Positions 11,087 to 23,768 are shown, counted from the first letter of the stretch. The stretch is DNA of 64,000 nucleotides from Panagrolaimus kolymaensis (GCA_028622995.1 JAJQJQ010000018.1:2294001-2358000), one strand, 5' to 3'. Notes: generated by a model not told the origin, from the sequence alone. A program made the numbers and translations.

Positions 11087-12538
11087 TTATACAAATTCTT
11101 CTAGTGGCTCATATTTGAATGGTCCACGACGTTTGTTTTGAAGATGGTTAACAGTTCGAATAAGATCGTAATGCTGATCCTGAGTCAAAACAAGGGGTTG
11201 AACATTGAAAGTGCGTTGGCGTCGCATTTTTGGATGTAACGGTAAGTAATGAAAATTGAAAGAACTGCAAAAATGTATCCAAGAAAAACGAAAAATTTGG
11301 TGAGAATATTCCATGCCAAAACATTTGAATGCAATTCTAAAAAAATAAGATTTTTGTTTAGTTTAAAAGAATTAGAAGCAAAACCTTTGAATGAATCACT
11401 GATACTCTTTCCTTCCTTGACTTTATCATTAGTAAGGATTTCACCATCTTCTTCAGATGAAGCAGAATCAGAGGTATCAGCGTCAGCATTATCCTTTTCA
11501 TCGGATTCGGCAGATGAAGAAGCAGAGTCAGAATCTTCTTCCTTAACCATCATAATTTCTAAGACACCAGTGTTATCATCAATGGGTTTAGCAGCTTTAA
11601 CAATGACTTGAGCATCAACGGTTTTGATGTCTTTAGGATCTTTAACTTCAGCGGAAAGCTCTTCTTCGACATCATCATACAAAAGATCCTCGTAATCGTC
11701 TTCGTCGCTAAAACCTTGGAATCGTGGAGGCAATGGAAGGATTTTTTCATTGGAATCGTGGATTTCTTCATTTGAATCATATTCTTTGTTATTGAAACCG
11801 TTTAAATTACCAACCAATTCCGGCATTTCATTGGAATCAAAATCTTTATCAATGATATCATTTCTCTGTAATTTAATTGAAACAATACGTTTTGACCTAC
11901 TACTACCACGCACTTCTTCAACAACTTCCCAAGGTGTGTCCATATCAGCAGGGATGGGACCTCGCATTCCATCTCGAAGCTTAAATGGGCCGGAAGCAGA
12001 AAGGCTTCGACAATTTTTACGATATGCACGAGAATCAGAGTAAGCTTTGTTACTGCACGAGGCACAATCAGTGTCATCAAAAATGCCGCATCTGCTTACG
12101 ACAAATTGCCCTTTTGGACATTTGTTACAAGTTTGGCAGGAAGCTGTATAAAGATCGAAATATTGATCCTGAAATCATTTCATGATAAATATTAAAAGTA
12201 TGAAATAGCATTCGTGATCTATAACTTCTTGAAACATGGGGCTTTAAAAAAACAAGTGATTTATTTCATGCTTATGAAATGCCATAAATTTAACGCGACT
12301 GCATCAAACCCAAATATGATGCCCCTGTGTTTTAAAAAATTACCTCAGCACATTTGTTAAATTTTTTAATCAAAATTTCAGCATCATCATCTTCTGTGAC
12401 AGCTGGCAAATGAGTATCCTTAAAAATTCCAATCAATTTTCTTGCTCTCTCTTTATTATCACAATTTTCTTCACTAACCTCTAAATACTTTGCCGATGCA
12501 ACGACAAAAAATAAAGTAAACAGTAGAATTCCTCGCAT
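11087..12538 (-). CDS. TNF-receptor-like single-pass membrane protein, tail frameshifted at an A5 run
   Basis: Exon 1 (12538-12344) begins with a signal peptide (MRGILLFTLFFVVASA). Exon 2 starts at 12168 and carries YFDLYTASCQTCNKCPKG followed by C, DDTDC and C (about residues 68-103). This is the C-x2-C-x2-C-P-x-G...C...D-T-x-C-x2-C pattern of TNF-receptor cysteine-rich repeats. A long acidic Ser/Asp/Glu stalk follows, then one helix (KFFVFLGYIFAVLSIFITY). The frame as given stops at 11185, leaving a very short tail. Another frame, beginning with the basic KMRRQR and ending at 11087, continues exactly at the A5 homopolymer (T5 on the plus strand, 11227-11231), so a 46-residue tail may be lost by a base error or a real shift. 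A 48-bp intron (11337-11384) may also be removed without changing frame. As annotated the protein has 392 residues. The ligand is unknown. Confidence 0.7.
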
Positions 12539-13646
12539 AACAAAATCTCTAGAATTTACCTATGAAACTGGAAAAAATGGAAAAAGAAACGTTTATTTTA
12601 TTATTTTAAATACAAAAATTCACAAAATAACATAAAAAAGGAAAATTCGTTGATCAAATGAGTTTTACTGTATTATTAAAAAAAGAGAAGCAAAACAACC
12701 ATGAAATTGTTGCCGATAACAAACATGAAAAAAAGAAGAAAATGGTTTTTTAGAAATATAAAAGAATACTGATTTTCTTTTTTGGGTTTTTGTTTTGCTT
12801 ACCAGCTTTGAAAAGAAAATAAAGGAAACAACCGTCGGTCAAAAGACAAAAAAATTAGGAATGAATGGAAAAAAAGGCAGAAGCATATTAACAACCTTCG
12901 ATGTTCATCAATAAAAGTACGCATGTAGACACGTTTGATAAGATTTTAAATCCTAATGAAAAAAATTATAATAATATAAAATTACTAGTGTCAATCAAAC
13001 AGAGTTGACGTTAAAGAAGTTCAAAAGAAAAGAAAAAAACAATGTGAAAAAATAAAAAGATAATAAAAAAGTAAATAAAGAAGTGGGTTAAAGCTACAGT
13101 AATGAGAAGAGAAAGTGGTTAAAAAATTGCCACAAAAAAATTAAAATAAAATCCTCTGGGCCTTATTTAGAATTATAACTCGATGCTAATTTTAAAATCA
13201 AATTTTTTTAGTCCAAGATGAGTCAAAGAAAAATAGCAGCGAAAATTTCTTATTTAATGAATGCGTGATCATTGACTAACAACACTGATAAAGCAGCAAT
13301 GGTAAAAAAAAAGTATGAACAGTTAAAAATAAGAGCCAGCTGACTGCAATGATCATCATCACCATCACATCGTAACCATAATATTGAAAAATATTTTGGT
13401 ATGAGGTGGAAGGTAAGAAATAGATAGATAAGGTCGCCGCTACGCACATTTTTTTTCTGGCGCCATTAGAAGGGCGGCTTTTGTCTTAAGAAATAGAAAA
13501 GGAAAGGAAAAGCATGAAAAGATGACAAAACAAAAAATTATTGTTGAAAAACAACAAGAAAAAAAAGAAAGAAATGATACAGAAAAGCACGAAAAAAAGA
13601 GCTGTTGATTTTTGTTTTTCAAAACCGATCAATAAAGGTGGCAGAT
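12539..13646. other. Spacer between two minus-strand genes
   Basis: The right part is the 3' UTR of the TMEM127-like gene, and the left part should hold the TNFR-like promoter. It is A-rich on the plus strand. No conserved coding sequence or RNA gene is visible. Confidence 0.4.
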
Positions 13647-14725
13647 TTACGATGGAATGATTGGATTTTCAGAAGTAATAATTGGCCCTTGTGGATGAGG
13701 TTGGCATTGTTGTTGAGCAAACATAAGAATAGGTTCTTCATCAAAATATGGATCACCAATAATTGGTCGCATATCTTCTGGACGTTGATTAAAATCTCGC
13801 CATGATCGCAATGCACGTGAACAAATAAATTTTTTATTTTCAATTCGACGAATTCGTCGTATAGCTTTATGATGACGAATTGAACAACCAATTGATGAAA
13901 ACATTAACAATGCTGCAGCAGTGATTAAATACATTCCAGTGCCCACATTAACTATGGCATGAGGATGCATTGAAGTGACTTGTAATTGTGCAATTACAGC
14001 TGCCATTAATGCCAGCGAAATTAAAAGTACTAAAAATTATTAAATCTTGCTTATTTATTCTTTTGTTCCCTAAAAAAGAAAGAAACTCACGATTCAATAA
14101 TTCTAAAACGGTATTTCGGCGAAGCCAAAGCAAAAAGCCAAGAGAAGGCGCAAAAAGAGTTAAAAGGCCAGCCGAAAAGGACACAATCATTCCAATAAAT
14201 GAAAGGGAAATAATGACATAAAATAAATTTGCAACATTTGGAGTAATACAATCGACCATGACTAAAAAAGGTTAATTAATTTTTCAATTTTAGAAATTAA
14301 AAAAATGTATACCAATGTCATTATAATGGAAGCTGATATGTACACGTCCATATTGATCACTAAAACGACCAAAACGGGCTGGATACCAAAATTGACGAGT
14401 GCCAATTTTATCGCATGAGCATCCATTTGGAAGTGGCCAAGTATCAAATGTCATAAATTCAAGAGAGGGCCTTGAATTATTATTATTATTTGTTACAATA
14501 CTACCATCGCGGGTTATCGTTTGATATCTGGATTCCAAAGTCATCCATGAATCACAAATCAATGCTAATACTGTCTGCAAAAAAAAGACAACAATTATTT
14601 TTAAAATTCAAAATTTAAGTAAATAAACATACCACAATTGTAACAAGCATATTAAAAATTGTAGCCGAAATGGAAATCTCATCTCGATTGCTTTCTAAAG
14701 ATCTAATAATTCGAAGCATTTTCAT
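13647..14725 (-). CDS. Four-helix membrane protein, TMEM127-like
   Basis: Four exons on the minus strand: 14725-14633, 14574-14313, 14261-14091 and 14029-13647, in phase, 302 residues. Helix 1 (ISATIFNMLVTIVTVLALI) leads to an extracellular loop with CSCDKIGTRQFWY and a later DCITPN. Two central helices follow (NLFYVIISLSFIGMIVSFSAG; LLISLALMAAVIAQ), then a last one (GTGMYLITAAALLMFSSIGC) and a basic, proline-containing cytoplasmic end. The CITP motif just before helix 2, the spacing of the four helices and the loop match TMEM127, a tumour suppressor acting on endosomal mTOR signalling in mammals. Claudin/PMP22-type proteins share this shape, so the family is moderately sure. An acceptor (TTTTTTAG) about 30 bp before the ATG may be a trans-splice or 5' UTR site. 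Confidence 0.65.
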
Positions 14726-17700
14726 GTTTTAATTCTCAAAGTTTAAGATTGTATCCTAAAAAACATATAAATAATAATCATAACCTTTATAAAAAACGAT
14801 GCATGTAAAAAAATGGAAAATGGACTTTAAAAAACGCGAATATCTTTAACTTTTTTTCTCTTTGAAAAAAAAATTCTTGATGTTATAGCATTGCTGCCCT
14901 ATGTCTCCTCTGCTCTCGTCTCTTGTCTTGTTTTCTTGATGGCAATAGTAGAAGAAAAAAAGGGACGTTAAAAAAAGAGGAAATTGCCGCCATTGGCAGC
15001 AGCAGAAACGAGAGGGAATAGAAAAATGAATAGCAAAAGACACTGACATTTTTTTTTCTTCTTCTTCTCTTCGACAACTAACACAATTTCTCCTCAAAAT
15101 TTTCACTCTTTTTTTCAAATTTTTCTTTTCGCCCATTTTGAATGTAAAAAGTAAGAGAGGATGCCTGCATCGCCGCTGGCAGCAGCAAAGTAGCAGCAAA
15201 ACAAGAGCTCTCTTTTTCACTTTGGCCAATGATCATTTGCTTGCTATTCACATAATGTTCAGAAGAACAGCAAAAAAATGCTTTGAAGCGTTCGAAAAAA
15301 ATAAATAAAATAAATTGCTGGGCCATTAAAAATTTGTTTTTGCGCGTTTTTAAATACTTAATTTTACTCTTATTAAAAAGTTTTTTTAAAAAGCAAAAGA
15401 ACTTATTGGATTTTTTCTCTAATTTAAAACTTATTTGGAGAAAAAAATCAAGATATAAATCTAAGGATCAGTGAAAAATACATAGAATTGTAATTAAGAA
15501 TTTTCATAGTCTCATAGCAGAAACACTTTTATTATTAAAACGAGAAATGGTTTTTGTAAGAGCGATGGTGACAAGGAAATTCTTGAATAAAGAAGGACAT
15601 AAGCCATTATTTCCTTTTTGAACAATGATGATGAATAAAACCCTGGGAAAAAGAATCAACAATCAAAGGATGAGGAACGAAAGAGAAATGATTCAGCAGG
15701 AAAAAAAAGCTTAAAAAATCAAATGTTGGTGGTCTTGTTTAAAATTTAAAAAATGCTAAAAAAGATTGTTTCTATTGCACTTTTTTAAATTTCGGCCAAT
15801 CAGAAATAAAAACATAGAAATAGTCATTGGAATATTGAAAAGAACTGGAACAAAAAAAAGAGGTTAAAATCGATAACCATAATTCCACTCAAACCGAAGC
15901 AAAAAAAGTACAATCGATTGTTTTTTGCCTCTATGAAAAAAGTTTATTAGCGATTTGCATATTCGGTTTTACTTTGATTTTTTTTCTCATTATGAAAGCC
16001 TAAACAAATTTTACTAAAAGCTACCGAATAAATAAATTAACAAAAACAATTTTGCATTAATTTGCAGAAAACAAACACAGAAAAAAAATCTTTGACCAAT
16101 CTTAGAAATTGCTTTTGTTTCTTTGTGCAAATATAATCACAAACATTAAAACAAAGTTGTCTGATTTTCTTCTTCTGCGCCATCTGCCATATTAGTTGTT
16201 TGGTGTTGTTGGCGGTGGTGGGCATAAAGGCTACTACGAATATTACTATTCCTGACAGCCGTTAAAAGACTGACTTTCTTTCTTTTGTTTTGACGTTTAT
16301 ATTTTTCTTTTTTTTTCTTTTTCGAAAAAAGGATTCGTTTTCTATAAATAAAAAAATAGTCTAGCTTTGTTTTTACACCAAAAATTACATAAAAATCCAA
16401 TCGGGTGTGAGAAACTTTTTTTATATCCCTTTTTCCTTTGAATGGAGAAAGGGAAAAGAAAGAATAGTGTACAAACTTTAAGCTGTAAAAATTTCCAGAG
16501 GAAATGTGATATATGAGCTTTAAGTCAAAATTTTTGACACATTTATTTATTCGCTTATTTAGCACTTTGCTATGTTTCAAGCCTTGAAAACTTAACTAAA
16601 ATAAAAGTTAGACACAATAATTAGTTCTTTGATTGAGAAAAACATTTGTAGTTGAAGATGTCTTGATTTTATAATTTTTGTTTTAACATCATTTTCGAAT
16701 GCCATGAACTTTTTTATATTATTTTCCCAACCAAAAACAATTTTTTTGAGACTGTTTGAATCGCGATTTTTTTTTGTACTATGACCTTTTGTTATTTTTT
16801 TTTTATTTGGAAAAAAATACTGAAAACGGAAACAGGAAGAAAAAAGAAGACAATTTTTTTAGGATGTTGTGTGTTTGTTTGTATCCATAGTCTTCAAATT
16901 TGTATATAAACTACTGTATGCTTTTCTTTCGATCCATTCTATCTATAAATTTAGTTTCATAAAAATTAAATGCAAGCTCCTAAGAATTTTTAATGATTAA
17001 AAAAATTAAATTATTTCTTGTATCATCTTTTTTTATTAAGTTTTTTAGTTAGAAAATGTAATTTTTAAAAGTTTCTATTTGTTCCTTTTTCTTAACTATA
17101 CATATTTTTTTAAACAATTTTGATGACATAATCTTTTTTGAATTGGATCATTCTTGTCATTCTTGAAACTAATATATATAATACAAATCAACACATTCTT
17201 CTTCATCTTTTTTCCTTCCTATTTTTTTTCACCTTGAAAAAAAAGCTACAACTTTCGTTCAATTGGTTTTTCTTCTCTTTTTCTCGTGTGCCTAGAAAAA
17301 AAAGATGATCGGCCGCAATGATTTGTAGTAAAAAAAATTTTTGTTCTAAACTATTTTTTTTCTGTTGCTGCGCAAATTGCTTTTGCGCTTCCCTGACTAA
17401 TTACTGGCTATTGAGTTAATTCGAGGAAACCGGCTTCAAATTTTCTTCTTCATTTTTTCAAATTCAATTCAAGCTTTTTTCGTTATATTTTTTTGTTATA
17501 TGTTTTTCCATACCGATTTTTGTTGAGTATCCAATCCACTACGTTGATGACTTTTTTTTCAAGCACTCTCTTCACAACTCTTGTAATTTTTATGTTTTTT
17601 TTTCTCTTTTTTGTACACATATTTTTGTCGATCGACACTAACCCTTCTATTTTTACAACAACAACAAAGTGTCAGTCGACTGTGCCATAAACCATTTCCG

Positions 17701-18588
17701 GATAGTTTTTTTGTTCTTTGTTAGTTAGTTCGATGATTTTTTTTATGAATTAAAAAAAAGTTTCCATACATTGCGGGATTGCAAAAGACTTGACGCCGAC
17801 GAATGGTGGCCTTATGCGCAGTAATACACGCAGCATAGCATGTATGTACATATTGCTTTGAATTCAATGGAGGTATGTATGCTGGTGTGCATGCGCAGCC
17901 TTCTTCCGCTCACCTCACCTGAGCAAGAGAGAGAGCTGCTTTTTTGTGGCCACCGCAACCATTTTTCATCTGCCATCGTTATTGACCAAGTTGGTGATAG
18001 TTTCATGGACCGTTTTTTGGCAATAAACATTGCAAGAAAATAAGAAAAACACACATATAAAACCATTAATGTTTTTCGTGTTCTAAGGTTTTTTCCAAAG
18101 TTTTATGATTGTTTTTGTTTTTTACCTTTGATCGAACAAGTATGAAAAAGTTTTTTTTGCAATACTCTTTTTTTCTATTTAACGTGTATGTATTTGCTCG
18201 AGCAAATAGTACTTCGTCTTACAAATGTGACCTTTCAATCTTTCTTTTTTTTGATTTTTTTAGCGGCAAAGTTTAGGTTTCTTCGTAGAGGTGAGAAAAG
18301 CTTACTACTTATTGACAGGGCCACAAACCAAAGGGTTTTTCTTCTTTCCTTTTGCTTGTTTTTTTATTTTTTTGCATTGCCATATTTGTCTTTGTATCGT
18401 TTACTCTTTTTGACCTATGAGAAAATGACTGACGGGTTTTGTTGCACTTTTATTTGATCAATAGAAACGGTCTTCAATAACCTTTTTTAAGGCAAAAAAG
18501 AATGGCATTTTATTGAATGATCAATATTTTATTGTATTTCTTTCAAATGTTTAAATTGATTGTGCCATATTAATCAACAAATAACAAG
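14726..18588. other. Large intergenic region between the TMEM127-like gene and par-3 (divergent promoters)
   Basis: About 3.9 kb with no exon that I can connect to par-3. Open frames here are A/T-run products. The part at 17780-18010 is clearly more G+C-rich and contains TGCATGCGCAGCC and several GCATG motifs, making it the best promoter or enhancer candidate for par-3. A region for the PAR-3 N-terminal oligomerisation domain was looked for and not found. Confidence 0.4.
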
Positions 18589-21500
18589 ATGAATCGAGAC
18601 AATTACGTAACGGTAAGTAAATCATAGCAAATAAAAGAAAGAGAAAAACATGCATGCATGATAAGCTTCATAAAAATGACTACACCTCCGGAAAAAGACG
18701 GGCGCGCACACAAAAGAAAATAAAGAGTTGATTGCTCATAGCTGCATGCCCCAGAACTTTTTTTAATGCGCACTATTTTTTCTTCTTCTTATTTTATACC
18801 TTAAAGAGCTTATTGTTAAACATATAAGGAAATAAGTCTATTTTATTCTTATTTCCATTTTTAGATTTTGGCGATTTACGACGATCCTCCTCAACCACAA
18901 CAACCCCAAATATCGTCATCATCTTCATCGCCAACTATTATATCTGTTGATAAAACAAAATCCCATAAAAGGAATATTGATGCTGAAGGAGTTGTTGAAA
19001 TTACAAATTTAAATGAACCTCCAAGTAATTATTTTTTACTTTTAATTTATTTGATTTTTTATGTTAATGTTCCAGGTCACGGTTTAAAAGTTGTTTCTGA
19101 AAATACTGGAAACTATAGTGGTAGAATTTCTCCCCCATTTTCTTCTTCTGCTGCCCATCATCGATCGGAACAATCATCCTCAACAACGGCTAGTTTTCGG
19201 CGATCACCTGCTTCAGGTAAGGAAAAGCGAAAAAAATAAAAATAGAATGAATCATAATTTCTTCTTTTTTTTTGTAGACAATTCGCAAAAAGCATCATCA
19301 TCATTTCATAAAAATCCAAATAATAGCAGTGGCTCTTCCCGTTATAAAGAAACCGATATGGCTCAACTAACTCGAGATCAAGCCCGAAAATCGCGATTCA
19401 CTGATGCATTTTTGGATGCTCGAGATCGGTTGGATGAACACAATGAAGCTGAAGAATCTTTTCAAAATATTACTGGCAATGGCGATCCAAATTTAAGACA
19501 AATGAAAGTTTCTCTTGCAGCTGAAACTATAAATATTCCTCTTGGGATTGAGGTTGGGCAATTTTGTTTAAAAGTTGTCTTTAAATTTTAACATATATTT
19601 TTCCAGATTAGTGCTGTGCCAGATTTAAATGATACTCGAAAAACGCGAATATTAGCTGTCGAAGTTCGGCATATAGATGAAGATGGACGAGTTGCAATTG
19701 ATGATAGAATTAAAGTTGGAGATCAAATTACCGATATTAATCAACGGCCAGTTTATCAGGTATCAAACCATTGGAATATGAAATCATTATTTTCTATAAT
19801 TTTTAGATGTCATTTCCCGCAGCTCAAGCTCGCTTACATGAATTGCAATTAGTTGATGAGCCCATATTAATTGTCACTCGAAGAACGGGTGATGACGTAT
19901 CTAATGTGTCTTCAAAATCTTTAAAAACAACAGCTTTGCAACAAGCAAATAGCACCAAAACTGGTGAAGTTATTTCTGTATCAATTAAAAAAGCTTCAAC
20001 TGGATTTGGATTCGGATTAAAAAGTCGTGTAAACACCAGAGACGAAACATTAATTTGCATAAATTCTGTTAGTATAAATGGCCCAGCATATAATAAAATC
20101 CAAATTGGTGATCGACTTCTAAAGGTTTGCATTATTCATTGAAATTGCATTTTAATCTTTCTAGTTTTAGATTAACGACACTGAAATTACAACATTTTCT
20201 CAAGCTGAAGTGGTTGCCACTCTTAAAAAAGTCCCCATTGGTTCTAAAGTCAGTTTTTGTATATCCAGAATTACAAATGACCAAAATCAAAGTGAATCCG
20301 ATTCACAAAAACCTTCAACTTCTGCCGTGAGTAAATCCCCTGAATCATTGGAAATGGTTCACAAACGTCGACAATCAGCATTCGTGGACATTATGGATGA
20401 AAATGTGGAATTCTTAACTTTTGATGTCCAATTAATAAATTCAAGAAGCGCTGGTTTAGGAATAAGTTTAAAAGGAGGAAAATTATATCCAGAAAATGGT
20501 AGATTAGAAAGTGGAATTGATTGTGGACTATTTGTTAAAGGAGTAAGTAACACTTAAAAATAAAGGAATATTTAAACGATTTTAATTTCAGATATTACAT
20601 GGAAGTGCAGCATTTCATGATAGTCGATTTCATGAAAATGACCGATTAATTGGAATTGAAAATCTTGATCTCAGAGAATATACTCATAATGCTGATGCCC
20701 TTGCAGCTTTTTCAAACACTTTAGGAAATGTTCCACTTTCTCAAAAATCGGTGAGAATCCATATTGCAAGGTGTAAAGATCATTCATCAGTCGATTTTGG
20801 AAGAAAAGGTAACATTGAGTTTTGAGAAATTTTTAAATCCAGTAATTTTAGTTTCAACTCGCAACAAAGCAAACCCCTCATCATTTAAAGCTACCTCTGC
20901 TTATGCTGATGGATATGACAGCGAAGTTAGTGTTGCTCCAGAATCAGACCCATTTAATCGTGAAAATCCTATAAGAAAATCCATTAATGAAAAGCATCCA
21001 TTTGGAGGAGGCAAAGATGCAGTACATACCCAAGCATATCAAAAAATTATTCATCAACGTCAAACAAGTGGTAAGTCTCTCTTTTTTTTTATTTCCCAAG
21101 CAATAATTTTTTTGCTGCTTTAATTTTTCTATTCTTTTGTTTTATGCTTATTTTTTCCTTTTGGGCTTAGTACATAGTTGATATCTTTTGTTTTGCTTTA
21201 GCTCCTCAATTTCCTTCGGATGCTTCTGCTTTTATTGGAAATTATGGTTTATCATCAGAATTTAAAAAGCGTCGTTCATCATTAACTCATCCTCGACTTC
21301 CGCTTTCTGTTGCTCCCAAGCTTGTTGATTTAGAGCTATCACCAAATGAAAATAAGGCTCCCAACGATGCATATTGGAATGCTTTGCAAAAATTAAAAAT
21401 TGCCAATAAAAGACAATCGATGTTTATTGAATCAACTGAAAAACCATTACAAGTTCAATCGTTAAAATCTATGAAAGCTCATTCATCTTCAAAACTTGCG

Positions 21501-23768
21501 CCACTTTCGCAACTTTTTCAACATTTTAAAGGAGGATCTAAAAAGGATAAATCAAGGAGGCATACTATTTATCTTGGATCACATAATGATGATGTAGTTA
21601 TTCAACCCATTGAAACAGCAACTGCAGATAGACCTCAAGTTGAAAATCAAGATGATGGTAAGAAAGTGGCTTTAAAGTTAAATTAATGCTACTTAGTTTT
21701 GCTTACATTATACCCTTTCTGGTGTTTTTTATTTTAACATAGTAGCTTAATTTTTGGCTTAATAACAATTTTATTTTTAGGCCTCAAACCGCGTTCACTC
21801 AGCCATGAACCACTTTCTTCAAAAACTCAAAAAAGCAAAGAGTTTGTGATTTTAAACAAATTAAAGTCAATAATTTTTTGGTGTTTTAGAGAAGAGATGA
21901 TTCATGAAGTAATTGCTGGGACCAAATCTGGCACTTTACAACCAGCTAATGTTTTGAGGAGAAAAAAGGTTGAACCAGCTCCAAGCTTTAAAATGGCTAT
22001 GTCAAATTCTCAACCAGCTTTTGGCTCCACTGTAACCGATTCATCTGGAAATAATACTATGACAGATTTTGAAGCACAAATGATTAAAGATAAAAATAAG
22101 AGAAAATCAACTGCAGGGTACTGATTTCTTTTCTTTTTTTTTTAATTTTTATTAGCAAAATTTCATTTATTTTAGAGGATTTTTCCGATTTTTACAACGT
22201 GGAAATGATACCCATAAATATGCAGAGAATGAAGGAGCACCACCACGTATGCCACCTCCATATAATCCTTCACTTCATCAAATTCCGCCGCCTCTTCCAC
22301 CTCATGGAAGCCAAGCATATCGATATCCTCGAACCATCCCAGGATCGATTTCACATAATCGAATGCATTCAGCTCAAGAATCAACTTCCGTAAGTATTTT
22401 AATTTTTAAATTCTCCCCTAAAAATTTACTTTGGTTTAAATTTTATCATTCATTCATCATTTATTTTTTTTGTTTAATTTAATAATTTATACTTGCACAC
22501 ATATTTGGTTGTTTTTTTTTCTACAGAATCACGACATGTTCTGGGTTTCTAATTCAAGCACACTACCATCAAAAATCCATAATAATTATTATGATTCATC
22601 GAATATAGGGTAGGTTCTACCACGAACCACGCAAATCCAATCCTAACTATTTTCCTTGCACTTCTTTATTTCTTCAGTTTCTTTCCTCACGTTTATGTAC
22701 TTTGTCTTTGAATACCTTTGCTTTTTGCTTTCAAGACTATTTTGGGATGAATCCTTAAAACGAGCTTATTTTTAGAATATCTATGAACCCGAAGCTATCC
22801 TCCATTACCAAAAGCACCGTTATGATGGACCCAACAAAACCACAGACTATGAACAGGGCCCGCCTCACTTCGTCCAATATACCGACAACATGGCGTTAGT
22901 TTAATCTTAACATAAAATTTTATTAAAATTGTGGATTTTAGCGGTCGAACTTCAAACGCATATCACATCTTTCACCCGACCACGGCTTACATCAGTCCCC
23001 CTCCCCATCAACAGCAACAACAACTCAGCATCCATCAACGCCAACTCTTACAACAACAACAACGTGAAAGAGCGTTACAACAAAATTATCAGCCCTCATT
23101 TCATAGAAGAAACAACGGGGATTATGTCATGGGAGCAGCAGCACCGAATGCCGCAAACAACAACAACTGTGACTATTATGACGCCTTCAACGCCTGGTTC
23201 TCCCAAACCGCGAGACCATTGGGCGGGAGATATATCTCCTCACAAAGGCAACAATCTCCCTCTATGGTTGGCGACTTCAACAACTACGAAGCCTCGCCGT
23301 ATCCCATCTCCGCCTCCATTGATGCCACGAAATTGCAGCGCCCCAGCAATTCCTCATCGAAATACTACCAATTATCTTCGCAGCAGCCAAAGAATCACCA
23401 CGTCGTCAATGCCCCTCCATCGAGTGCCTTCACCCAGTTCGCCCCTCCAAATTCAAACCCCTACTACCCCTCCGATGCCAGTAGCAGTACATACAGGTTT
23501 TGAACTACCACAAAGAATGATTCCGAAAACAAATCAAAGAATGTCTTTAAGATTTCGAAAACAAAAAAGTGAACCAGGACCTTCTGAACCAATTTCAAAA
23601 ACTCCACCACCTGAAAATAAAAAATTTACTTTTGGCTTTGTTCGTTCATCTAAAACATCATTTCAAGATGAAGAAGCCTCAGAACGTCGTTCGAGGAGGT
23701 CGGTAAGGGCACCAAAAACAGCATCTGCAATTTTTTATGATACTGATGAAACACCTGTTAAATGCTAA
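18589..23768 (+). CDS. par-3: PAR-3 polarity scaffold, three PDZ domains
   Basis: Sixteen exons, all in phase: 18589-18612, 18865-19024, 19076-19216, 19278-19552, 19607-19759, 19807-20124, 20171-20542, 20592-20808, 20852-21070, 21202-21657, 21781-21841, 21890-22117, 22176-22389, 22527-22609, 22776-22894 and 22942-23768; 1,288 residues. PDZ1 (about 183-285) has MKVSLAAETINIPLGIEI; PDZ2 (305-390) STGFGFGLKSR; PDZ3 (438-540) SAGLGISLKGG with the long PAR-3-type loop. Ser-rich KRRQS/KKRRSS blocks may be kinase sites, the second within the aPKC-binding area. KEEEMIHEVI and GGFFRFLQRG resemble the membrane and coiled-coil part of PARD3. PAR-3 organises the anterior cortex with PAR-6 and PKC-3. The N-terminus keeps only ILAIYDDP, like the very end of the CR1 oligomerisation domain, so earlier exons may be missing or this is a short form. 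The 48-bp intron at 21842-21889 is stopless and in frame. Confidence 0.92.
22776..23503 (+). CDS. par-3: Alternative, overlapping reading frame in par-3 exons 15-16 (dual coding)
   Basis: Exon 15 (22776-22894) and the first 562 bp of exon 16 (from 22942) are also open in a second frame, 226 residues ending TGA at 23501-23503. Exon 13 ends at phase 0 (22389). Joining it directly to 22776, that is skipping the 83-bp exon 14, puts translation into this frame. The product begins NIYEPEAILHYQKHRYDGPN and continues as a Gln/Tyr/Asn/Pro-rich chain (HHQ, QQQQRERALQQ, NAWFSQTARPLGG) ending SSSTYRF. The normal frame over the same bases is Pro/Ser/Thr-rich. The third frame closes by 23067. G+C content is raised exactly across these bases and drops after 23503, as expected if two frames constrain them. 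Expression is not shown. Confidence 0.6.

Noticed and set aside
11087..11227. Tail frame of the TNFR-like gene as a separate gene
   Set aside because: It has no promoter or acceptor of its own and continues the receptor at the A5 run, so it is treated as a displaced part of that gene.
14846..15326. Overlapping minus-strand open frames with Cys/Leu/Phe runs
   Set aside because: Two frames are open only because of A/T homopolymers; no splice phase to the neighbouring gene and no family.
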